A stretch of 44,301 bases of DNA from an uncultured Gammaproteobacteria bacterium (GTDB taxonomy: Bacteria; Pseudomonadota; Gammaproteobacteria; SZUA-229), in NCBI GenBank assembly GCA_937998645.1, contig CALLCZ010000043.1:1-44301 (forward strand). Reading direction: 5' to 3'. The notes beneath the pieces were generated by a model. The model worked only from the letters and a program-made list of their open reading frames with translations, did no database searches and had not been told where the DNA came from. Shown piece after piece: positions 17,424 through 27,250 of this stretch. How positions within the stretch are numbered: position 1 is the stretch's first letter; each line of letters opens with the position of its first letter. Both the position numbers and the translations under genes were made by a program.

Positions 17424-19859
17424 TTAGTCGCCATCATCCCTGGTGTCATCTTCGCTTTTGCCCGCCCTGGCAAAACGTTGCAATTGCATGGAAAAATGTA
17501 TCAACCGCTCTTCAACCCGGCGGTTGATACTGTCAGCGGTAAAATTGCCATCTACGTCACGTGCTCCCGCACTGACGCCCGTGAGCAACTCGATGCCCTC
17601 ATCAACTGTCTTCACCGGGTATACGGAAAACCTGCCATCCTCGACAGCTGCCACCACATCGTGTCTCAGCATCAGGTGCCTGACGTTTGAAGCAGGAATC
17701 AGCACACCCTCCTCCCCGCTGAGACCACGGCTGTTGCACAGGTCGAAAAAGCCTTCTATTTTTTCATTGACACCGCCAATGGCCTGGATTTCACCATGCT
17801 GGTTGACCGAACCGGTCACTGCCAGTGATTGCCTGATCGGTACTTCAGCCAGGGCTGACAGCAGCGCATAGAGTTCGGCAGAAGACGCGCTATCGCCTTC
17901 AATACCACCATAGGACTGCTCAAACACCAGGCTGGCTGACAGTGACAGCGGATAATCCAGCGCATAACGCGCACCGAGAAAATGCGACAGTATCAGCACG
18001 CCCTTGGAATGGATCGGTCCACCCATTTTGACTTCACGTTCGATATCGACAACATTGCCCTTGCCCAGGCGAACGCGCGCACTGATACGTGACGGCCGAC
18101 CAAAGCTGTATCCACCCAGCATCATCACCGACAAGCCGTTGATTTCACCAACCTTGCTACCTGCAGTATCGATCATGATCGTTCCGCGTAGTGTTTCCTC
18201 CTCTAAACGCTCACGTATTCGATCGGCGCGTCGGATCTGGGCATCGATTGCCTGTTGTACATCGACAGCGTTTACCGTCGCTTCCCCACGTTCACGCGCC
18301 CAGTAATCACTTTCCTGCATCAGGTCCTGTATCGAACGCATATGGGTGCTCAGCTTTTCATTATCATCCGCAAGGCGTGCACTCTGATCAATCACACGTG
18401 CCACGGCATGGCGATCGAATGGCATTAATTGCTGTTTACGCACCAGGGTTGCCAGCAGGCGAGCATATTGCTGTTGACTGCTTTCAGATCTTTGCATGTC
18501 GCGGGCAAAGTCCACCTGCACCTTGAACAGGTCAGCGAACTCGGAATCGTAATAGGAGAGCAGGTAGTAAATAATCGGTTCGCCCAGCAGTACAACCTTG
18601 ACGTCCAGCGGTATGGATTCCGGCTCGAGCGAAACGGTGCTGATCAGACTGGTAATCTGCCCCAGGGATTCGATATTTACTTTTCTGGATTCCAGTGCTC
18701 TTTTCAGCGCTTCCCAGGCAAAAGGCTGAACCAGAACCTTGAGTGCATCAAGCAGAAGGTATCCACCATTAGCACGATGCAGGGCACCCGCCTGGATCAT
18801 GGTGAAATCCGTCAGCAAGGCACCCTGCTGTGCTGTGTGCTCGATGCGGCCGATCAGATTGTTGTAGCTGGGCAGTGACTCGTAGATAACCGGTGCGCCG
18901 CCATTTTTATCATGCGCTAAAAGCACATTCACCCGGTAGCGGTTAAACCAGTGCATCTCTTCTTCCTGGCCGGGTAAATCGATGCCAAACAGCGAAGCAC
19001 GCCGTTGTTCTTCGGGCAGAAATTTGCGGAAATTAGCGATGATGTCTTCTTCGACATCATTCAGGTACTCCACCACCTTTGCCTGTTGCTGATAGGCTTC
19101 GCGCAGCATATCAATCTTGTGCGTAACGACGCCGGCCGCCATCTCTCGGTTTAAATCAGCAAATTTCTGCCTGCTTTCTTCCTGCCATTGCGGTGCCTTG
19201 TGCAGGGTTTCACGCAATTCCTCCTGCAGGACATTTGAATCCTTTTCTATCTTATTGCGCTCTTCTTCGGGTAACTGGCGAAATTCTTTCGGGAAGATCG
19301 GCTTGCCGTCGCGCATCGGTGCCAGCGTAAAACCTGTCGGTGTACGCATCAGCATGATGTTTTTGGCTTCGGCTTTCTTGTTGAGCGACTCGAATGCCTG
19401 CTCCTGACGTTCATTCAGCTCCTGGTCAATGGCTTCAGCGCGCGTATTGTATTCGTCACTCTGAAAAACCGCGGGTATGGTGACGCCGAGTTCTTCAATC
19501 AACATATCCATGTCATTATGCAGCAGCACAGCCTTGCCCGGCGGCAACTCAAGCGCACGTGGCTTTCGATGATCAGCAAAGTTATTGACATAGCACCAGT
19601 CTGGCGGCACCTGTTCGCCTGGCGCATGTGTTTCCAGATACTGTTGAATGAATGACTGCTTGCCAGTGCCTGCCGGGCCCAGTGCAAACAGGTTGTAGCC
19701 ATTGCGCTGGATGCCAATACCAAAATTAACTGCTTCGACAACCCTGGGCTGGCCGATCAGTTCTGCAAGATCCTCCAGTTCCGCTGTTGTTTCAAACTCG
19801 AACTGTTTTGCATCACAACGACGATAGAGTACGCTGGATTCAAGTTTTTTTACCGGCAT
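17424..19859 (-). CDS. Lon-like ATP-dependent protease (S16 family)
   Basis: This 811-residue protein joins an AAA+ region and a C-terminal S16 protease domain. Walker A is GPAGTGKQ (residues 61-68). A long helical insert of about 250 residues follows, then a second AAA segment (GGYLLLDALKVLVQPFAWEA, sensor-type LGEPIIYYLLS). The protease domain has GDSASSAE with candidate nucleophile Ser659 and GGVNEKIEGF with candidate Lys700, the Ser-Lys dyad of Lon. It lacks the canonical Lon N domain and resembles the YcbZ/LonB-like group. ATG 19859 is chosen over 19874 because GGGGAAGG lies just before it. It is followed by the Usp-like gene. Confidence 0.88.
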   Translation of the reverse strand: MPVKKLESSVLYRRCDAKQFEFETTAELEDLAELIGQPRVVEAVNFGIGIQRNGYNLFALGPAGTGKQSFIQQYLETHAPGEQVPPDWCYVNNFADHRKPRALELPPGKAVLLHNDMDMLIEELGVTIPAVFQSDEYNTRAEAIDQELNERQEQAFESLNKKAEAKNIMLMRTPTGFTLAPMRDGKPIFPKEFRQLPEEERNKIEKDSNVLQEELRETLHKAPQWQEESRQKFADLNREMAAGVVTHKIDMLREAYQQQAKVVEYLNDVEEDIIANFRKFLPEEQRRASLFGIDLPGQEEEMHWFNRYRVNVLLAHDKNGGAPVIYESLPSYNNLIGRIEHTAQQGALLTDFTMIQAGALHRANGGYLLLDALKVLVQPFAWEALKRALESRKVNIESLGQITSLISTVSLEPESIPLDVKVVLLGEPIIYYLLSYYDSEFADLFKVQVDFARDMQRSESSQQQYARLLATLVRKQQLMPFDRHAVARVIDQSARLADDNEKLSTHMRSIQDLMQESDYWARERGEATVNAVDVQQAIDAQIRRADRIRERLEEETLRGTIMIDTAGSKVGEINGLSVMMLGGYSFGRPSRISARVRLGKGNVVDIEREVKMGGPIHSKGVLILSHFLGARYALDYPLSLSASLVFEQSYGGIEGDSASSAELYALLSALAEVPIRQSLAVTGSVNQHGEIQAIGGVNEKIEGFFDLCNSRGLSGEEGVLIPASNVRHLMLRHDVVAAVEDGRFSVYPVKTVDEGIELLTGVSAGARDVDGNFTADSINRRVEERLIHFSMQLQRFARAGKSEDDTRDDGD

Positions 19860-20022
19860 ATACGCCTTCCCCATCTGGTTGCACGGAAACCACCGACCCA
19901 GCCGCTTGAGCCAGGCCAGAGCACCTCATAGTTTCCACTATAACGGGACTCGCCGAGAGGTCAATTGATCTGTATCACTTATACCGGGAATGGCGCACAA
20001 CAGGCAGCGAAGGCGCCAAAAA

Positions 20023-20031
20023 TGCTAAAAT
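20023..20031 (+). promoter_or_regulatory. Extended -10 of trhP, apparently leaderless
   Basis: TGCTAAAAT has the TGn extension and TAAAAT hexamer (20026-20031). The ATG follows after 7 nt with no Shine-Dalgarno site. Confidence 0.45.
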
Positions 20032-20038
20032 CCGCTCC

Positions 20039-21382
20039 ATGAGAACACCTGCAAGTAAAACCGAGCTGCTGAGCCCTGCCGGCACAATCAAGAACATGCG
20101 CTATGCCTTCGCATATGGCGCAGATGCGGTCTATGCCGGCCAGCCACGTTACAGCCTGCGGGTAAGAAACAATGATTTCAAGGACAGCAACCTGGAAGTC
20201 GGCATCAACCAGGCACATGCTCTGGGCAAAAAATTCTACCTGACATCCAACCTGATGCCGCATAACAGCAAGGTTAAAACCTACATCAGGGACCTGGAGC
20301 CTGTAATCGAACTGGGCCCGGACGCACTGATCATGGCGGACCCCGGGCTGATCATGATGGTGAAAGAGAAATGGCCGCAGATGCCAATTCACCTGTCGGT
20401 GCAGGCCAATACCGTCAACTATGCAGCCGTGAAATTCTGGCAGCGTGAGGGTATCGAGCGTATCATCCTGTCACGTGAGCTGTCACTGGATGAAGTAGAA
20501 GAGATCCGCCAGCAATGCCCCGACATAGAGCTTGAAGTGTTCGTGCACGGCGCCCTGTGCATCGCCTATTCCGGCCGCTGCCTGTTGTCCGGCTATTTCA
20601 ACCACCGTGATCCAAACCAGGGCACCTGCACAAATTCCTGTCGCTGGGATTACAAAACGGTCGAAGCTGAAGAAAGCGCTGAAGGTGTTTACAGGCCGAC
20701 GCAAAAGGTAGCCGCCCCGACCCGTTCAGAAATCGGCAATGGCGAACGCAACCCGCTGGCTGACAATGTTTACATGCTGGAAGAGAAAGGCCGCCCCGGT
20801 GAACATACCACCATCACTGAAGATGAGCACGGTACCTACATCATGAACTCAAAGGATTTACGCGCTGTTGAGCATGTCAACCGACTGGTCGACATCGGCA
20901 TCGATTGCCTGAAGATCGAAGGCCGGACAAAATCCCACTATTATGTGGCGCGTACTACACAGAGTTATCGACAGGCTATAGATGCTGCCGAACGTGGAGA
21001 AGCGTTCAACCCTGCCTTACTCGGTGATCTGGAGAACCTCGCCAACCGCGGCTATACCAACGGTTTTTTTGAGCGCCATCATACGCATGATTATCAGAAC
21101 TACATAGACAGCCACTCAAAAAGCAGGCAGCAGTCCTTCGTCGGTGAAGTGCTTGCCTATGATCCGGTAACCGGCGTTGCGGAAATAGACGTTAAAAACA
21201 AATTCAGCATTGGCGACAAACTGCAACTGGTTACGCCGAACGGCAATGAAGATATTATCGTCAGCAACATGGAAGACAGGTACGGAAAACAAATGGAGGC
21301 CGCACTCGGAAGCGGCTATTTTGTACGCATGCAGTTACCTGAATCCGCTAACGATCAAAGTCTGCTGGCCAGGTACATCTAA
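20039..21382 (+). CDS. trhP: tRNA U34 hydroxylation protein TrhP (YegQ, U32 family)
   Basis: The 447-residue protein matches the peptidase-U32-like family, YegQ/TrhP branch. TrhP acts in prephenate-dependent formation of 5-hydroxyuridine at the wobble position of tRNAs, an early step of cmo5U/mcmo5U synthesis. Visible blocks are ELLSPAGTIKNMRYAFAYGA, DAVYAGQPRYSLR, LSVQANTVNYAAVKFWQR, and the cysteine region VHGALCIAYSGRC with GTCTNSCRW, expected Fe-S ligands. Later come NSKDLRAVEHV, GIDCLKIEGRTKSHYYVA and a C-terminal beta domain. The length agrees with E. coli YegQ (453). A short terminator follows. The old protease annotation should not be used. Confidence 0.92.
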   Translation: MRTPASKTELLSPAGTIKNMRYAFAYGADAVYAGQPRYSLRVRNNDFKDSNLEVGINQAHALGKKFYLTSNLMPHNSKVKTYIRDLEPVIELGPDALIMADPGLIMMVKEKWPQMPIHLSVQANTVNYAAVKFWQREGIERIILSRELSLDEVEEIRQQCPDIELEVFVHGALCIAYSGRCLLSGYFNHRDPNQGTCTNSCRWDYKTVEAEESAEGVYRPTQKVAAPTRSEIGNGERNPLADNVYMLEEKGRPGEHTTITEDEHGTYIMNSKDLRAVEHVNRLVDIGIDCLKIEGRTKSHYYVARTTQSYRQAIDAAERGEAFNPALLGDLENLANRGYTNGFFERHHTHDYQNYIDSHSKSRQQSFVGEVLAYDPVTGVAEIDVKNKFSIGDKLQLVTPNGNEDIIVSNMEDRYGKQMEAALGSGYFVRMQLPESANDQSLLARYI

Positions 21383-21397
21383 CAGACGCATTATTGC

Positions 21398-21422
21398 AAC
21401 AGGGAAATGCCTGTTATTTTTT
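21398..21422 (+). terminator. Rho-independent terminator after trhP
   Basis: A 6-bp stem AACAGG/CCTGTT (21398-21403, 21410-21415) with a 6-nt loop is followed by A and six T residues. Confidence 0.6.
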
Positions 21423-21440
21423 CACTAAGAAATGAATGCC

Positions 21441-21812
21441 CTAGTTTCTGAGCAGTCGATAGAGAAGCACGGCGTAGATTAATAGATTTATAACTAAAAC
21501 GACGGTCCCTAAGGTCGTCTGTATATCCCTGGTCAAACCCGGCGGGTAAATGATCTGCAGAATATAGTGTTCGATAAAACCTTCCGTGTAGCCCTCCTCC
21601 CCCGCGAGCTTTCTCAGATTGTTTTCCCACGGTGTTAGCGGGCAAATCCAGCCCCTGTATTCAATAATCGCACCCCAGCCAGCTGCGGGTATATGCAGAA
21701 ACGCCATCCACGGCCACTTGAACACAGCAAGACCTCCCGCCACCACAAAAATGATAAAGGCCAGGTGCAGCAATACCAGCAAATCCGCAGCCACGCGATA
21801 CAGCAAAATCAT
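21441..21812 (-). CDS. DUF2784 membrane protein
   Basis: The protein has about 123 residues and three to four hydrophobic segments: LLVLLHLAFIIFVVAGGLAV near the N terminus, MAFLHIPAAGWGAIIEY, and VVLVINLLIYAVLLY at the C terminus. The motif GWICPLTPWENNLR followed by GYTEGFIEHYILQIIYPPGL is the DUF2784 signature. No biochemical function is known for this family. ATG 21812, preceded by AAGGGG, is preferred to the upstream TTG at 21824. It converges with trhP and its 5' side borders the MITE. Confidence 0.8.
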   Translation of the reverse strand: MILLYRVAADLLVLLHLAFIIFVVAGGLAVFKWPWMAFLHIPAAGWGAIIEYRGWICPLTPWENNLRKLAGEEGYTEGFIEHYILQIIYPPGLTRDIQTTLGTVVLVINLLIYAVLLYRLLRN

Positions 21813-21842
21813 TACCCCTTTCAAATGGACGACATGCTTATT

Positions 21843-21999
21843 TTAACCCGCATTTCTCACCAGGCCGCTGCATCTCCCAAGTAACAACATGATTAGAAAA
21901 CCCGAAGCTTGATTTCAATCTAACACAGTCTGTTTTGCAGGTCGCTATTTCGTTCCATGCACATCTGAAGCCGAAATCCTGGTGAGAAATGCGGGTTAA
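21843..21999. mobile_element. Miniature inverted-repeat element (MITE) flanked by TTAA
   Basis: A perfect 22-bp inverted repeat occurs at 21843-21864 and 21978-21999. Its outermost four bases are TTAA on both sides, so the element proper is 21847-21995 (149 bp) with 18-bp terminal repeats beginning CCCGCATTTCTCACC, and TTAA reads as the target duplication. The interior has no open frame of note. TTAA targeting and duplication recall the IS1380/piggyBac group; that parentage is an inference. The right end stops 18 bp before the start codon of the next gene. Confidence 0.8.
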
Positions 22000-22017
22000 T
22001 CGTTTATCATCTTCCAC

Positions 22018-22542
22018 ATGCATCCTCTTTTAACCATACTTGTAGCAGCAGCCGGCGTCGCAACCTCGCAACCGATTGGCATCAGTACCGAGCAAATTGA
22101 AATACAGTTTGCTCCGCGCACACCCGATCAGTTGATGTCATTCTATGAAGCCCGTGGTTTCCCTGCTGAAATGATCGACATACTAAGCCAGCAATGCTTT
22201 ATAACAGTGCGCATACATAACAAGAGCAAGGACAAAATCTGGCATGATCTGGCTAGCTGGCAGTTCAGCCATAATGGCAAACCACTGATGCGAGAGCACC
22301 GTAACTACTGGCTTGATAAATGGCATGCGATGAATATGCCACAAGCCAGCATCTCAACATTTCGCTGGACACTGATACCGGAAACACTTGATTACCTGCC
22401 TGACGAAGAGGAAGGTGGCAATATCATACTGCCGCGTGTCACAGGACCGATATCGGTTAAAGCCAGCTTTGCCACGGGCGATGATAAACAGGGGCCTGTA
22501 TTGAATATTGAATACCACAAGCTTCACTGTGCAGAAGACTAA
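22018..22542 (+). CDS. Secreted protein of unknown function
   Basis: I do not recognise this 174-residue protein. It has a short N-terminal signal-like segment (HPLLTILVAAAGVATSQPI), then a soluble domain with EIQFAPRTPDQLMSFYEARG, CFITVRIHNKSKDKIWHDLA, WQFSHNGKPLMREHRNYWLD and SISTFRWTLIPETLDYLPDE. The alternation of strands and the IRIxNKS-like segment suggest a beta-sandwich. Two cysteines (near 61 and near the C terminus) remain after the signal. It ends 3 bp before a TlpA-like gene, so the pair is probably one operon. A TATCAT hexamer lies 7 nt before the ATG, 5 bp downstream of the MITE. Confidence 0.75.
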   Translation: MHPLLTILVAAAGVATSQPIGISTEQIEIQFAPRTPDQLMSFYEARGFPAEMIDILSQQCFITVRIHNKSKDKIWHDLASWQFSHNGKPLMREHRNYWLDKWHAMNMPQASISTFRWTLIPETLDYLPDEEEGGNIILPRVTGPISVKASFATGDDKQGPVLNIEYHKLHCAED

Positions 22543-22545
22543 ACA

Positions 22546-23073
22546 ATGAAAACCGGAATACTCCTTCTACTGTTCCTTTCCACGCATTTAATTACAACGT
22601 TCAGCCTTGCTGGCCCGCTAGAGCCGCCCAGAGGCATCCGCCATTACGAGACCGGTAAAGCTCCGGAATTCAGTTTGACGGACATGGACGGCGAACCATT
22701 TACTCTGGAGTCAACCAGAGGAAAATGGGTATTCCTGCATTTCTGGGCAAGCTGGTGCGGGCCCTGTCGGGAGGAAATGCCGGCCATTCAACGAATGACC
22801 AGCACATTCGAAAACGATAAATTTGAAATCGTGCTAATCAACACTGCCGAAGATGAAGACACCATTTTCAGTTTTCTCGGTGAAATCGGCATGGATATGA
22901 ACAGCCTGATGGATGCGGATGGACTGGTTACCGAAAAATACAAACCGCGAGGACTACCTACCACCATACTGATCGATCCAGACGGTAGTGTTCAATACCA
23001 GGCAATCGGGGGGCGAGAGTGGTATAAGCAGGAATATACCGACTTCTTACACCAGCTTATAAACCACCAGTAA
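22546..23073 (+). CDS. TlpA/ResA-like periplasmic thioredoxin
   Basis: The 175-residue protein has a signal peptide (1-22) and a TlpA-like thioredoxin domain. The redox motif is WASWCGPCREEMP with Cys71 and Cys74, followed by a loop with ENDKFEIVLINTAED and the cis-proline region RGLPTTILIDPDG. Proteins of this class reduce specific disulfides outside the cytoplasm, for example in cytochrome c maturation or metal-site assembly. The partner could be the unknown protein encoded 3 bp upstream, which has two cysteines; this is inference from adjacency. No Shine-Dalgarno site separates the two, which suggests translational coupling. Confidence 0.87.
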   Translation: MKTGILLLLFLSTHLITTFSLAGPLEPPRGIRHYETGKAPEFSLTDMDGEPFTLESTRGKWVFLHFWASWCGPCREEMPAIQRMTSTFENDKFEIVLINTAEDEDTIFSFLGEIGMDMNSLMDADGLVTEKYKPRGLPTTILIDPDGSVQYQAIGGREWYKQEYTDFLHQLINHQ

Positions 23074-23116
23074 CTATTGCACAAATATCAGCCTGCGATA
23101 TAGCGTTCGCAATAAA

Positions 23117-24280
23117 CTATTGCTTGGCTCGCTGTAATGCCATACGGGTAAACACAGGCCCAACGATCTCAAAAAAGACGGTTGAGCTGATCACAACCGT
23201 TAACAGGGCCTGGCGATATTCAGGCAGCTGGGTCGAAGCAACGAGCGCCATTCCCATGGCAACACCCGCCTGCGGCAACAATGCGAATCCCATCCAGCAA
23301 CGGGTTATCGTGTCAGCCTTGCTGACTTGAGCACCAATTCTTGCGCCCAGTAACTTACCTGCGATACGGGAAATAACATATACACCACCGATCAGGCCAA
23401 TTTCCCTGATCATGCCAAACTCGAGAGAAGCCCCTGCCATCACGAAAAATATAGCCATGAATGGCCACTCGATATTCTCGATTTCATGAAAAGGGTATTC
23501 ATGGTGACTGGCAAAATTGGTAACAATCGCTCCCATCGTTATAGATGCGATCAGAAATGACACATCAAGCCAGAGAGCGAGACCACCGCAGAGAAATACC
23601 AGCCCCAGCGCCTCCATCAACATCGGCTGTCCCTGACTGATTCTCCCGGTCAGATAGGCCGCAGGAAAGCCGAGAATCATTCCCAGAATCAACGCACCCC
23701 CTACATCCTTTATCGCAACGTATATCTGCGATGTTTCCCCCGCATTACCGGAGATCGCCACGACAAAGGCGACGCCGATACTAAACAATATCAGCCCCCA
23801 TACATCATCGAGCGCCACGATTGATAACAGCAAATCACTAAACGGACCTTTGCAGCCTGATTCAAGCACGATATCCATAGTCGCAGCCGGTGCCGTTGCG
23901 GATGCTATACAGCCCAGTATTACGGCTATGCCTACAGGCACCCCGACAGCCATTAATCCGGCAATCACTACCAGCACTGTAACAACTGCAGCACTCATTG
24001 AAATCCAGAGTGTTTTGCTTGCAGACTGTTTCAGAAAATCGCCCGTAAGCTTGCCACCCAGCAAAAAGCCCACCATCAATAGTGCCATATTTGCAATGAG
24101 GTCAAAGCGGTCAGTAAACACCTGCGGAATGAGATCGAACATCTCCTCGCCGATAACAATTCCAAATAACAGCAACAATGTCACTCGCGGCAAAAAGGTA
24201 TGACGGCCGATAGCTTCAGTTGCCAGCCCTACAAGCAAGATGCCACCGAGTGTTAACAGAAATTCAGATGCTGAGTACAT
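23117..24280 (-). CDS. CPA2-type cation:proton antiporter
   Basis: This 387-residue inner-membrane protein has about 12 hydrophobic segments and the fold of Kef/NapA sodium or potassium proton exchangers. Recognisable parts are LLLFGIVIGEEMFDLIP, ALLMVGFLLGGKL, the CIASATAPAATMDIVLE segment at the ion-binding crossover, VALDDVWGLILFSI with the DD-type acidic pair, and MAIFFVMAGASLEFG. The protein stops after the membrane domain, lacking the RCK/TrkA-N domain of full Kef proteins. The ion specificity cannot be read from sequence. It converges with the TlpA-like gene. A TATACA hexamer lies 7 nt before the ATG. Confidence 0.85.
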   Translation of the reverse strand: MYSASEFLLTLGGILLVGLATEAIGRHTFLPRVTLLLLFGIVIGEEMFDLIPQVFTDRFDLIANMALLMVGFLLGGKLTGDFLKQSASKTLWISMSAAVVTVLVVIAGLMAVGVPVGIAVILGCIASATAPAATMDIVLESGCKGPFSDLLLSIVALDDVWGLILFSIGVAFVVAISGNAGETSQIYVAIKDVGGALILGMILGFPAAYLTGRISQGQPMLMEALGLVFLCGGLALWLDVSFLIASITMGAIVTNFASHHEYPFHEIENIEWPFMAIFFVMAGASLEFGMIREIGLIGGVYVISRIAGKLLGARIGAQVSKADTITRCWMGFALLPQAGVAMGMALVASTQLPEYRQALLTVVISSTVFFEIVGPVFTRMALQRAKQ

Positions 24281-24287
24281 GTTCAGA

Positions 24288-24293
24288 TGTATA
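24288..24293 (-). promoter_or_regulatory. -10-like hexamer of the antiporter gene
   Basis: Minus-strand TATACA is followed by 7 nt (TCTGAAC) and the ATG at 24280; no Shine-Dalgarno site is present. Confidence 0.35.
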
Positions 24294-24400
24294 CATCCAT
24301 GTGCGAAATGTTTTTATAAGTTTTTGAGTCACAACCAGTTGATTCTACATTAGCAGCCAGACCAGCATAAATGAACAAATTTGCTTTTCGCAAATAAAAA

Positions 24401-24437
24401 CTTTGCGTCTTCGTGCCTTTGCGTTAAATAAATCTCC
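24401..24437. repeat. Dispersed CTTTGCGTCTT repeat, copy 1
   Basis: CTTTGCGTCTT, a short gap, CCTTTGCGTT and AAATCTCC are shared in the same order with 32542-32580. The copy lies between the antiporter start and the groEL terminator. Short repeats of this kind occur in many environmental genomes. Confidence 0.55.
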
Positions 24438-24466
24438 GCGCTCTCTACGATACTTGTGGCAACAAA

Positions 24467-24498
24467 CAAAAAAGCCCCGTTGTTTCCAACGGGGCTTT
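24467..24498 (-). terminator. Rho-independent terminator of groESL
   Basis: An 11-bp stem AAAGCCCCGTT/AACGGGGCTTT (24471-24481, 24488-24498) with a 6-nt loop is followed on the minus strand by a T run (A residues at 24467-24473). It lies 27 bp after the groEL stop. Confidence 0.9.
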
Positions 24499-24525
24499 TG
24501 CTTTTAAGGCTCTTGAAAGCGCAGC

Positions 24526-26184
<1,659 letters not shown>

Positions 26185-26192
26185 CTATTTAA

Positions 26193-26483
26193 TTACGCTG
26201 CAAGAACACCCAGGATGTCTTCTTCTTTCATGATCAGGACGTCTTCGCCGTCAACCTTGATTTCTGTTCCGGAATATTTACCGAACAGCACCTGGTCACC
26301 AACTTTAACTTCCAGTGCACGAACTTCACCGCTGTCTGTGATCATACCGTTGCCTACAGCCACAATTTCACCCCTTTGAGGTTTTTCTGTTGCAGAATCC
26401 GGAATTACGATACCACCAGCACTGGTGCGCTCTTCTTCCATACGCTTGACGACAACACGGTCGTGTAACGGACGTATATTCAT
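26193..26483 (-). CDS. groS: Co-chaperonin GroES (10 kDa)
   Basis: The 96-residue lid protein of GroEL starts with [14 protein letters not shown]. It has the mobile loop [20 protein letters not shown] and the conserved GEIVAVGNG and [14 protein letters not shown]. Seven copies form the dome that closes the folding chamber. The ATG is preceded by GAGGG. The promoter and CIRCE operator lie 23-76 bp upstream. fxsA lies further upstream on the same strand with its own spacing of 178 bp. Confidence 0.98.
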   Translation of the reverse strand: MNIRPLHDRVVVKRMEEERTSAGGIVIPDSATEKPQRGEIVAVGNGMITDSGEVRALEVKVGDQVLFGKYSGTEIKVDGEDVLIMKEEDILGVLAA

Positions 26484-26505
26484 TAATTATTACCCTCTTG
26501 AAAAA

Positions 26506-26532
26506 TTAGCACTCTATCTAAGTGAGTGCTAA
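26506..26532. promoter_or_regulatory. CIRCE operator (HrcA binding site)
   Basis: Perfect TTAGCACTC (26506-26514), 9-bp spacer, GAGTGCTAA (26524-26532), the consensus of the HrcA heat-shock repressor site. hrcA itself is outside the window. Confidence 0.95.
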
Positions 26533-26559
26533 TAATAATGACGAAATTATCAGAGTCAA
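26532..26559 (-). promoter_or_regulatory. groESL sigma-70 promoter overlapping CIRCE
   Basis: Minus-strand TTGACT (26554-26559), 16-bp spacer and TATTAT (26532-26537). The -10 box touches the upstream edge of CIRCE, so bound HrcA would block initiation. Confidence 0.65.
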
Positions 26560-26661
26560 GGCTAATCCTGTTAAACAGGGCATCCTGTTCTCGTGAATGC
26601 GTCAGATAGTGGGGGCGTGTATCGGATATACAAGGGCTTGCGATAAAAAATATAATTTTTT

Positions 26662-27141
26662 TCAGTCGTCGCGGTGGAATTCACCTTCTATGGTCCTGCC
26701 CTGGTGCCGTCCATGGTCATCATGACCGGAATCCCTGTTGCCGCGCGAGAAATGCGTCGTACCGTGACTGTAGAAACCCTGCCCATGAATGCTCGAGTGC
26801 TGCACAAAGTAACGGATCATCGCTCTGCGCGTAGCCGGTATCAGGCATAAAAAGCCAAGCGTGTCAGTGAGAAACCCCGGCGTAATCAGCAGCGCGCCGC
26901 CAACAGCCAGCATCATGCCCTCCATCATTTCCATCGCAGGCAAGGTGCCCGCTTCCATGTTCAGGCGTGCACGGTTGAGCGTATTGAAACCCTGGATGCG
27001 AAGCAACGAAACCCCGACAACCGCAGTCATAATCACCAGCAATACAGTCCACAGCGCACCGATCACACCGCCAACTTTTATAATGAGATATAACTCTACC
27101 AGTGGAATAACGATAAAAAGAATGGGCCAAATTCGTAACAT
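26662..27141 (-). CDS. fxsA: FxsA family membrane protein
   Basis: The 159-residue protein has the FxsA pattern: LRIWPILFIVIPLVELYLII as the first membrane segment, then LWTVLLVIMTAVVGVSLLRIQG, EMMEGMMLAVGGALLITPGFLTD and LGFLCLIPATRR. A polar His/Gly-rich C-terminal tail (HGTTHFSRGNRDSGHDDHGRH) follows. FxsA gives its name to suppression of F exclusion of phage T7 when overproduced in E. coli, where it also lies next to groSL; its normal role is unclear. The gene precedes groES on the same strand and diverges from dsbD. Confidence 0.9.
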   Translation of the reverse strand: MLRIWPILFIVIPLVELYLIIKVGGVIGALWTVLLVIMTAVVGVSLLRIQGFNTLNRARLNMEAGTLPAMEMMEGMMLAVGGALLITPGFLTDTLGFLCLIPATRRAMIRYFVQHSSIHGQGFYSHGTTHFSRGNRDSGHDDHGRHQGRTIEGEFHRDD

Positions 27142-27250
27142 AATGATTTTACTCTGTTAATATTCGGTTCTCGAATTGCCTGCCTGCATTGAACCGCAGA
27201 GACAAATTGTGTCTAAACTATTCCATAACTTTTTCACACAGCAGATATTC

